Below, piece by piece: positions 46,022 to 53,012 of a stretch of DNA of 64,000 nucleotides (within the stretch, counting starts at the first letter, position 1; every line of letters starts with the position of its first letter). The notes under the pieces were generated by a model. The model was not told the DNA's origin. It made no database searches and saw only the letters and a program-made list of their open reading frames with translations. The stretch is from Rhizobium lentis (GTDB lineage Bacteria; Pseudomonadota; Alphaproteobacteria; Rhizobiales; Rhizobiaceae), in the NCBI RefSeq assembly GCF_014200175.1, contig NZ_JACHBD010000006.1:372001-436000 (forward strand), given 5' to 3'. The position numbers and the translations under genes were made by a program.

Positions 46022-47149
46022 ATGGATTACGACGTAATCGTCATCGGCGGTGGGCTGTTAGGCGTATCGATAGCCTGGGGCCTGTCGAGATGCAGACAAA
46101 GGGTCGCAATCGTCGACGAAGGCGACTTGGCAAACAGGGCCGCCCGGGCAAATTTCGGTCTCGTCTGGAGCTCAAGCAAGGGCCTCGGCAATGCCGCCTA
46201 TTCGCGGTGGTCGCGAACCTCGACGGCGAACTGGCATCGGCTGGCAGCCGAGCTCAAGGCAGAAACCGGCATCGACACCGGTTTTGTCCAATCGGGCGGT
46301 TTCTCAATTCGACTCACGCCAACGGAACTGGAGCGCGGCGTCGCATCCATGACGAAGCTCGCCAGCCAGCCGGGAATGGAGGCGGAAGGCACTCCGCCGC
46401 TCGAATATGAGATACTCGATCAGGCGGAGACACGCCGCCGCTTGCCACTGGTAGGGGAGACAGTGGCAGGCGCGATTTTCAGTCCTCTCGATGGACACGT
46501 CAACCCGCTGCGGCTGTTCCCGGCCTTTCACAAGGCGCTTCAGCAGCGTGGTGTTCATTATCTGCCGCATCGGAAGACGACGGCAATCCGCCATCGGGCC
46601 GGCGCGTTCGAATTGACTGGGGATGGGTGGAGGCTGACTTCCGGCAAGATTGTGCTTGCGGCCGGCATCGGCAACACCGCCCTCGCGCCGATGGTTGGGC
46701 TGAACGTTCCGCTCTCGCCCAGCCGCGGCCAAATTATCGTCACCGAGCGGCTGAAGCCCTTCCTCAGCCATGCCACCGGCTACCTGCGGCAGACAGACGA
46801 GGGCTCAGTGCTGATCGGCGAGAGCAAGGAAGCGACGATCGATCACCAGCGGCCGCGCGGGCCGATTACCGCGGTCCTGGCGGAACGCGCTCTACGCACC
46901 TTCCCACTGCTCAAGGACGCCCAGGCGGTGCGGATCTGGGCCGCGTTCCGCGTGATGACGCCGGACGGCTATCCCATTTACGAGCAATCGGAAAGGTTTC
47001 CGGGTGCGTTCGCATTCTCCTGCCATTCCGGCGTAACCCTGGCGGCGAACCATGCGCTGATTCTGCCGCGGCAAATTTCGGCCGGCGAGCTCTGCGCAGA
47101 TCTCTCCGCATTTCATTCCCGGAGGTTCCGTGTTCCGGCGGCTGTCTGA
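46022..47149 (+). CDS. FAD-dependent oxidase, beta subunit of an HcnC/opine-oxidase-type complex
   Basis: 375 aa from the ATG at 46022, which fits the flavin fold starting at once (MDYDVIVIGGGLLGVSIAWG). DAO family; GRGQIIVTERLKPFL-like segment with SRGQIIVTERL, LIGESKE and ACCESSIBLE C-terminal HSGVTLAANHAL motifs resemble HcnC and the B subunits of opine and D-hydroxyproline oxidases. These work with a small [2Fe-2S] protein and a larger FAD/NAD subunit, which are the next two genes. Its end overlaps the [2Fe-2S] gene by 20 bases. Substrate is probably a secondary amine or N-carboxyalkyl amino acid. Confidence 0.82.
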   Translation: MDYDVIVIGGGLLGVSIAWGLSRCRQRVAIVDEGDLANRAARANFGLVWSSSKGLGNAAYSRWSRTSTANWHRLAAELKAETGIDTGFVQSGGFSIRLTPTELERGVASMTKLASQPGMEAEGTPPLEYEILDQAETRRRLPLVGETVAGAIFSPLDGHVNPLRLFPAFHKALQQRGVHYLPHRKTTAIRHRAGAFELTGDGWRLTSGKIVLAAGIGNTALAPMVGLNVPLSPSRGQIIVTERLKPFLSHATGYLRQTDEGSVLIGESKEATIDHQRPRGPITAVLAERALRTFPLLKDAQAVRIWAAFRVMTPDGYPIYEQSERFPGAFAFSCHSGVTLAANHALILPRQISAGELCADLSAFHSRRFRVPAAV

Positions 47150-47426
47150 CAGAAACGAGAGTTCGATTTCATTCACATTCGATGGCGTGCCGATGACGGC
47201 CCGCCAGGGCGACAGCGTTGCTGCCGCGTTATTGGCCGCTGGACATTGCTCCACGCGGCAGACACCGGTAACCGGCGCCGCCCGCGGTCCCTATTGCATG
47301 ATGGGTGTGTGCTTTGAGTGCCTAGTCAGAATTGATGGCCGTTCAAATCGGCAGGCTTGCATGATCGCTGTCACCAACGGGATGCTTGTCGAAACACAGG
47401 ATGGCGCAGCTGGAGCGGAAGAATGA
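47130..47426 (+). CDS. Small [2Fe-2S] subunit (HcnA/SoxA-N type)
   Basis: 98 aa. GTG start at 47130, with GGAGG five bases upstream. The ferredoxin-like cysteines are C56, C61, C64 and C77 (GPYCMMGVCFECLV; QACM), preceded by the FDGVPMTARQGDSVAAALL strand region found in HcnA and in the N-terminus of sarcosine oxidase alpha. It passes electrons between the two flavin subunits. It overlaps the upstream subunit by 20 bases and the downstream subunit by four (ATGA), so stoichiometric translation is expected. Confidence 0.88.
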   Translation: MFRRLSDRNESSISFTFDGVPMTARQGDSVAAALLAAGHCSTRQTPVTGAARGPYCMMGVCFECLVRIDGRSNRQACMIAVTNGMLVETQDGAAGAEE

Positions 47427-48922
47427 TGCAAAACATTCACAACGCGGCCGATCTCGCTCCTCACTACGACGTGGTTATCGTTGGTGCGGGACCAGCCGGG
47501 CTCTCGGCAGCCATCGAAGCGTCGAACCACGGCCTCGTCGTACTGTTGGCCGATGAAAACCAGTCCCCCGGCGGACAAATTTATCGGTCAGTCGAGCATG
47601 CATCAGATGCCGATCTCGGCCGCATGGGGCCGGACTACGCTAACGGTCGGTCGCTCCTCGAACGATTCCGGCGAGCGAAGGTGAGCTATGCCTCCCGCGC
47701 GACGGTGTGGAGCGTCGGGCCCGCTGACGAGGAAACCGGCGACGGAGTGCATCCGCTCGAACTCGGCATCTCACTCGGCGGCATAGCTCGGCCGATCGCT
47801 GCCCATCGGGTGATCCTCGCAACAGGCGCGCTCGAGCGTCCGTTCCCGATCCCTGGGTGGACCATGCCAGGGGTCATGACGGCGGGGGCGGCGCAGATCC
47901 TGATGAAGTCGTCGGGCCTCGTGCCCTCTGGACGAACCATCCTCGCCGGGGCGGGGCCGCTGCTGTACTTGCTGGCAAGCCAACTTCTCCGGGCAGGCGT
48001 GTCCGTGACAGCGGTCGTCGACACCACGCCGGTCGAGAACCGGCGCTTGGCAATGCCTCACGTGCTTGGCTTTGCCGCATCCTCCTATGCCCTCAAGGGC
48101 CTGAAGCTCCTCTTCGAGGTTCACCGTCGAGCCCGTGTCATCCGCGGGGCGACCGCTCTCGAGGCGGTTGGTTCCGGACAATTCAGCACCTTGCGGCTTC
48201 ATCGTGGCAACAAGTCCCTGCACATCGAAGGCGACCTGCTCCTTCTGCACCAGGGGATCGTGCCCAACCTCAATCTCACACTGGCAGCCGGTTGCGACTA
48301 CGTCTGGGACGAGCGCCTGGCAGCCTTCCGCCCGGCCGTCGACATTTGCGGCGCAAGTTCGGTTCCGGGGGTTTCGATCGCCGGCGATGCGGCGGGAATT
48401 GTCGGGGCGGCTGCCTCGGCTCACCAAGGAGAGCTGGCGGGCCTGACTGCGGCGCTCGATCTCAATCGAATTGGCCAGGGTGTCTACGAACAGCGCCGCA
48501 ACGAACTGGCGCGAAAGCTCGCGCGAGCCCTCAAAGGCAGGAGTTTCATCGAGCACCGGTTCCGGCCTGACAAAACCTTTCGTGTGCCGGAGGACGACGT
48601 CATCGTCTGCCGCTGCGAGGAGATTACGGCTGGCAAGCTGCGTGAAGTTGCGGCACTCGGCGTACCAGGCCCTAACCAGATGAAGGCGTTCACCCGATGC
48701 GGAATGGGACCATGCCAGGGCCGGTTATGCGGCCTGACCGCGGCTGAGCTGCTGGCGCAATGCCGTGGCGTAGCGCCCGGCGAGCTCGGTTACTTTCGGC
48801 TGCGCCCACCCATCAAACCCGTGACGCTGGGCGAACTTGCCGCCTTGCCGCACACGGAGGCCGCCATCGTCGCTGTCGCCGGATGGGTGGAACGCGCCGC
48901 CGAGGAGCGCAGGACATCGTAA
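47423..48922 (+). CDS. FAD/NAD(P)-binding alpha subunit of the HcnB/opine-oxidase-type complex
   Basis: 499 aa from the ATG at 47423 inside the ATGA overlap. N-terminal FAD loop VVIVGAGPAGLSAAIEA, then DENQSPGGQIY, a second dinucleotide fold ILAGAGPLLYLLASQLLRAG near residue 175, and a C-terminal BFD-like [2Fe-2S] region (VIVCRCEEITAGKL followed by CGMGPCQGRLCG). This is the architecture of HcnB, opine oxidase A subunits and D-hydroxyproline dehydrogenase alpha. The aldehyde dehydrogenase 13 bases downstream would take the carbonyl product. Cyanide formation from glycine is not implied; most homologues are amine dehydrogenases. Confidence 0.85.
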   Translation: MMQNIHNAADLAPHYDVVIVGAGPAGLSAAIEASNHGLVVLLADENQSPGGQIYRSVEHASDADLGRMGPDYANGRSLLERFRRAKVSYASRATVWSVGPADEETGDGVHPLELGISLGGIARPIAAHRVILATGALERPFPIPGWTMPGVMTAGAAQILMKSSGLVPSGRTILAGAGPLLYLLASQLLRAGVSVTAVVDTTPVENRRLAMPHVLGFAASSYALKGLKLLFEVHRRARVIRGATALEAVGSGQFSTLRLHRGNKSLHIEGDLLLLHQGIVPNLNLTLAAGCDYVWDERLAAFRPAVDICGASSVPGVSIAGDAAGIVGAAASAHQGELAGLTAALDLNRIGQGVYEQRRNELARKLARALKGRSFIEHRFRPDKTFRVPEDDVIVCRCEEITAGKLREVAALGVPGPNQMKAFTRCGMGPCQGRLCGLTAAELLAQCRGVAPGELGYFRLRPPIKPVTLGELAALPHTEAAIVAVAGWVERAAEERRTS

Positions 48923-48935
48923 ATGGGAGTCGCCA

Positions 48936-50363
48936 ATGAAACATGCCCACAGCTTTTATATCGACGGGGAGTGGGTCGAGCCGTCCGTATCGAAAACACT
49001 TGAGGTCATCGATCCCTCGACGGAGCAGCCGATCGGTACGATCGCACTCGGCAGTGCCGCCGACGCGGAAAAGGCGGTCGCGGCTGCGCGGCGGGCCTTT
49101 GCCTCCTTCTCGCAGACGTCCAATGGCGAGCGCATCGAACTGCTGAAGCGCATTGTAACGATTCTGAAGCGCCGCAACGATGAGCTCGGCGATGTCATCT
49201 CACGGGAAATGGGCGCGCCGCTCGCCATGGCCCGGGCCGAGCAGGCCGGCATCGGCGCTACCCATTTCGAACAGACCATCAAGGCCCTCGAGACCTTTGC
49301 CTTCGACTACATGCAGGGGACCACGCGCATCATGCACGAGCCGATCGGGGTCGTCGCGATGATCACGCCGTGGAACTGGCCGATCAACCAGATCGCCTGC
49401 AAGGTCGCTCCGGCGCTCGCCACGGGATGCACCATGGTCCTGAAGCCTTCGGAGATCGCTCCCTTCAACGCCGTCATCTTCGCCGAGATCATGGATGAGG
49501 CCGGCGTGCCGAAGGGGGTGTTCAACCTCGTTCAGGGGGACGGGCCTACGGTTGGTGCGGTACTGGCCAGCCACCCGGATGTGGACATGGTGTCCTTCAC
49601 CGGGTCGACCCGCGCCGGCATTGCCGTGGCGCAGGCGGCGGCACCGACCGTCAAGCGGGTGCATCAGGAGCTTGGCGGCAAGTCGCCGAACATCATCCTG
49701 CGCAGCGCCGACTTCTCAGCCGCGGTCGCCGCCGGCGTCCGCCGTTGCTTCGGCAACTCCGGCCAGACCTGTACCGCGCCAACGCGGATGCTGGTGCCCA
49801 TCGAGCGAGTGGACGAAGCAAGCGCGATCGCTGAAAGGGAAGCGGCTGCGCTCGTTGTCGGCCCCGCATCTGACCCTCGCACCAACCTCGGACCAGTCGC
49901 AAGCGCTGCGCAGTTCAACAAAATCCAGGTCTTGATCGAACGCGGCATCGCGGAAGGAGCGGACCTCGTCGCGGGTGGCCCTGGCCGCCCGTCGCATCTC
50001 AACGCAGGTTACTACGTGCGCCCGACCGTGTTTGCTCGCGTCACCAATCAGATGACAATTGCGCGGGAGGAAATCTTCGGCCCGGTATTGTCGATCATCG
50101 GCTATGACAGCGAAGAGGAAGCGGTCGCGATCGCCAACGACACGCCCTATGGCCTGGCAGCCTACATTCAGGGCGATCCGAAGGAGGCGCGTGCGCTCGC
50201 AGGCAGGCTGCGCGCCGGAACCGTTCGCCTCAACAGCGCCGCCTGGGACAGTGCCGCCCCTTTCGGTGGCTACAAGCAATCCGGCAACGGTCGGGAATAC
50301 GGGAAGTTCGGACTGCACGAGTTTACCGAGATCAAGAGCATCGTCGGCTTCTTGGAAGAGTGA
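48936..50363 (+). CDS. Aldehyde dehydrogenase of the three-subunit oxidase operon
   Basis: 475 aa. ATG at 48936, with GGGAGT five bases before it. ALDH motifs: ITPWNWPINQIACKVAPAL, base E245 in QELGGKSPN, nucleophile C279 in SGQTCTAPTR, EEIFGPVLSIIGY and GGYKQSGNGREYG. It belongs to the broad NAD-dependent aldehyde dehydrogenase branch with a TCTAPTR active site. Position as last gene after the HcnC-A-B-like subunits suggests it oxidises the aldehyde released by that complex. It is not close to the 22.2-kb enzyme, so it is not the intact version of the eroded gene at 44.48 kb. Confidence 0.88.
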   Translation: MKHAHSFYIDGEWVEPSVSKTLEVIDPSTEQPIGTIALGSAADAEKAVAAARRAFASFSQTSNGERIELLKRIVTILKRRNDELGDVISREMGAPLAMARAEQAGIGATHFEQTIKALETFAFDYMQGTTRIMHEPIGVVAMITPWNWPINQIACKVAPALATGCTMVLKPSEIAPFNAVIFAEIMDEAGVPKGVFNLVQGDGPTVGAVLASHPDVDMVSFTGSTRAGIAVAQAAAPTVKRVHQELGGKSPNIILRSADFSAAVAAGVRRCFGNSGQTCTAPTRMLVPIERVDEASAIAEREAAALVVGPASDPRTNLGPVASAAQFNKIQVLIERGIAEGADLVAGGPGRPSHLNAGYYVRPTVFARVTNQMTIAREEIFGPVLSIIGYDSEEEAVAIANDTPYGLAAYIQGDPKEARALAGRLRAGTVRLNSAAWDSAAPFGGYKQSGNGREYGKFGLHEFTEIKSIVGFLEE

Positions 50364-50596
50364 AAGTTCAAACTTCGGTATGTCCGTTTCAGGATGTCTC
50401 CGCAGGGCGCTCTAGTAACAGTCGGTTGGCGGCGGCAGCGTGCCCTTGGTAAGAACGCGCGGCCCTGACGACAGTCACAACGCGGTATTTGGCTATGCTT
50501 CCGTCAGCCAGCAGAGCCGGTTCAGGCTTCTGAAGTCGCCTCATCTGGAATTCTCAGCTGCGCCTTTATTCTAGTGGGCGCACCTGAGTTCTGCTG

Positions 50597-50743
50597 TCAC
50601 TCGTAAACACAAACGTAGATTTTGCGTGCGGTCTCGATCGTACGCCAAACCCCGACGAACCCAGCCTTCATGACGAAGCTGTCACCCGCACGATAGGTTT
50701 TCGTCTCACCGCCGCTCTCCTCGGCGTTGCCGAATAAGGCCTT
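50597..50743 (-). pseudogene. Cupin gene fragment (C-terminal half, homologous to 21670-22023)
   Basis: In the ~500-base gap 50364-50860 the minus strand encodes 48 codons ending at TGA 50597-50599, including YRAGDSFVMKAGFVGVWRT and IETARKIYV. The intact cupin at 21.7 kb has YKAGDSFVMKPGFVGVWKT and IETVRKIYV in the same places. Upstream of residue KALFGN there is an in-frame TGA, and no cupin motif 1 is visible, so the 5' half is gone. The flanking pieces 50364-50596 and 50744-50860 show nothing I can identify. Confidence 0.75.
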
Positions 50744-50860
50744 GCTTCAGTCGTAAATTTCGGAATCTCTCCACGACCCAGCCACACCTGCCGAGTGTTG
50801 CGACAGCTGTCACCGAGGAGGCCAAGTGCGGATCATACATGCCGGCGCAATGCGCGCTCT

Positions 50861-51337
50861 CTAATGCGGAAACAAAGTGGTCAGCGGCATGTGGGCTTTG
50901 GTGATCGGCGATTTCAGGACGACGAAGCTGAAATATTTGTCGATGCCGACGTCCATATCGGTGAGCCGCTCCATGATCGTCTGGTATTCGTCGATTCCGG
51001 CCGTGACGAATTTCAAGAGATAATCGTAGCCGCCCGAAACCAGATGGCATTCGATCACCTGGTCGACCTTCTCGATTGCCGCGAGGAAACGGGCGAAGTC
51101 GATCTGCCGATGGTTTTTCAGGGTGATCTCGGTGAACACGGTCAGCGTCTGCCCGAGTTTGCTGACATTGATCTGGGCCGAATAGCCTTCGATGTAGCCT
51201 TCGGATTGCAGCTTCTTAACGCGCATCAGGCACGGGCTCGGCGACAGATTGACCAGCTCGGCGAGTTCTACATTGGTGACGCGGCCATTCTTCTGCAGTT
51301 CGTAGAGGATTTTCATGTCGATCCGGTCGAGTTTCAT
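50861..51337 (-). CDS. Lrp/AsnC-family transcriptional regulator
   Basis: 158 aa; ATG at 51335-51337 preferred over the GTG three bases upstream because GAAGG lies six bases before it. N-terminal winged helix DRIDMKILYELQKNGRVTN then VNLSPSPCLMRVKKLQ as recognition helix, and a C-terminal RAM effector domain (VIECHLVSGGYDYLLKFV). Such regulators respond to amino acids. It is divergent from the 51652 oxidase, and the aldehyde dehydrogenase operon lies on its other side, so either may be its target. Confidence 0.88.
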   Translation of the reverse strand: MKLDRIDMKILYELQKNGRVTNVELAELVNLSPSPCLMRVKKLQSEGYIEGYSAQINVSKLGQTLTVFTEITLKNHRQIDFARFLAAIEKVDQVIECHLVSGGYDYLLKFVTAGIDEYQTIMERLTDMDVGIDKYFSFVVLKSPITKAHMPLTTLFPH

Positions 51338-51544
51338 CACGCGCCTTCGTCTGCTTGAGGTCGCTAACGACGCAGCAGATTATGCTGCGACTTTCCAACG
51401 TCGAGCTTAACACATAGCAGCGTGGTGTCGATCAGGTTGAGGCACATGACGAAGCAGAAATGGCTGCCGGACTCCCCACAGGACAGAATCTCCTGCTGTC
51501 GCCGGCCGATCTCCGGCAAAGGCGAAACGTCGGATCCGCTAGAC

Positions 51545-51630
51545 TAGGGCATGTCGCGCAAAAGAATGCAGCGGTTTTGCGATAACGACGTGCAAGAACA
51601 AAAAGCTAAAGCGCGGGCGACGCGCTTCAG
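51545..51630. repeat. Rhizobial-type intergenic palindromic repeat
   Basis: In the 314-base gap between the Lrp gene and the second oxidase there are two stacked dyads: GCATGTCGCGCAAAA ... TTTTGCGATAACGACGTGC (51549-51593) and AAGCGCG-GGCGA-CGCGCTT (51609-51627). From memory this closely resembles a repeat scattered in many copies between genes of Rhizobium genomes. The rest of the gap (51338-51544) shows no recognised feature. Confidence 0.55.
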
Positions 51631-51651
51631 GATCGAAACGGAGACCATGCC

Positions 51652-52977
51652 ATGCCCGCACCGCTCACGCGCGTCGACACCACACAGGAGCTGCCTGCTG
51701 CCGCCGATGCGGTGGTGATCGGCGGCGGCATTGTCGGCGTTTTCGCCGCCTATTATCTCGCCCGGCGCGGATTGAAAGTCGCCCTCGTCGAAAAGGGGCT
51801 TGTCGGCGCGGAGCAATCGAGCCGCAACTGGGGCTGGTGCCGCCAGCAGAACCGCGACGCCCGTGAATTGCCGATGTCGACGAAGAGCCTCGATTTGTGG
51901 GAGCGCTTCGCGGCCGAAACCGGCGAGGACACCGGCTTCCGCCGCTGCGGTCTCTTCTATCTCAGCAACAGCGACGAGGAGCTTTCCGGCTGGGCCCGCT
52001 GGGGCGAATTCGCCCGGTCGGTCGGCGTCACGACGCATATGCTGAGCAGCGCGGAGGCAACCGAACGCGGGCGTGCGACCGGCGCCGTGTGGAAAGGCGG
52101 GGTATTTTCACCGACCGACGGCACCGCCGATCCGGCAAATGCGGCGCCGGCCGTCGCGCGTGCAATCGTCAAGCTCGGCGGCACGGTGCATCAGTCTTGT
52201 GCGGCCCGCGGCGTTGACATCGAAGGCGGCAGGCTTGCGGGCGTCGTTACCGAGCATGGCACGATCCGGACAAAGGTCGCGATCCTGGCGGGTGGCGCCT
52301 GGGCTTCCTCCTTCTGCCGCCAGCTTGGCATTCGTTTCCCACAAGCCTCGATCCGCTCGTCGATCCTTTCTGTGTCACCAGGTGCGAGCGGCCTGCCGGA
52401 TGCGCTGCATACATCGGCGGTTTCCGTGACGCGTCGCGGCGATGGCGGTTACACTTTGGCGATCAGCGGCCGCGGCCGCGTCGATCCCACTGCACAGCAG
52501 TTCCGTTTCGCGCCCCAATTCCTGCCGATGTTCGCCCGGCGCTGGCGGAGCCTCGCGCCAGGCGGATTGGAGGGAATTCGTTCCGGCCATGAATCCCTGG
52601 CGCGCTGGCGGCTCGACGGCCAGACGCCGATGGAGCGCATGCGCATCCTCGACCCGGCGGTCGATGCGGCCACCATTGCCCTGACACATGCGCGGGCGCT
52701 CGAGCTTCTGCCTGCCTTGAGGGATAGCGGCATCAGTGCAGCCTGGGCGGGTTATATCGACAGCACGCCCGACGGCGTGCCTGGGATCGGTGAGATCGCC
52801 ACCCTCCCCGGCTTCATCCTCGCTGCGGGCTTCAGCGGACATGGCTTCGGCATCGGACCCGGCGCCGGTCATCTGATTGCCGACATCGTCACCGGCGATG
52901 AGCCGATCGTCGATCCGCGGCCCTACCATCCCAGCCGCTTCGCGGCGTCCGCCTGGGGCAAAGTCGCCGATTTCTAA
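51652..52977 (+). CDS. DadA-like FAD-dependent amino acid oxidase/dehydrogenase (paralogue 2)
   Basis: 441 aa. FAD loop AVVIGGGIVGVFAAYYLAR near residue 20, SSRNWGWCRQQNRD near residue 58, GFRRCGLFYLS, GGAWASSFCRQLGIRFPQAS and the C-terminal AAGFSGHGFGIGPGAGHL. Sequence and length parallel the 44.6-kb protein, with the NWGWCRQQNRD block identical. GGAGACCATGCC precedes the ATG. The divergent Lrp-type gene (50.86-51.34 kb) is the natural candidate regulator. Substrate probably a D-amino acid or N-methylated amino acid. Confidence 0.84.
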   Translation: MPAPLTRVDTTQELPAAADAVVIGGGIVGVFAAYYLARRGLKVALVEKGLVGAEQSSRNWGWCRQQNRDARELPMSTKSLDLWERFAAETGEDTGFRRCGLFYLSNSDEELSGWARWGEFARSVGVTTHMLSSAEATERGRATGAVWKGGVFSPTDGTADPANAAPAVARAIVKLGGTVHQSCAARGVDIEGGRLAGVVTEHGTIRTKVAILAGGAWASSFCRQLGIRFPQASIRSSILSVSPGASGLPDALHTSAVSVTRRGDGGYTLAISGRGRVDPTAQQFRFAPQFLPMFARRWRSLAPGGLEGIRSGHESLARWRLDGQTPMERMRILDPAVDAATIALTHARALELLPALRDSGISAAWAGYIDSTPDGVPGIGEIATLPGFILAAGFSGHGFGIGPGAGHLIADIVTGDEPIVDPRPYHPSRFAASAWGKVADF

Positions 52978-53012
52978 AGAGGCGCGCCCCAGGGGAAAGA
53001 CATAGACGCCGT

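Noticed and set aside
46022..48922. Hydrogen cyanide synthase (hcnABC)
   Set aside because: The subunit types match, but the gene order differs and an aldehyde dehydrogenase follows; amine or opine dehydrogenases share the same architecture and fit the context better.
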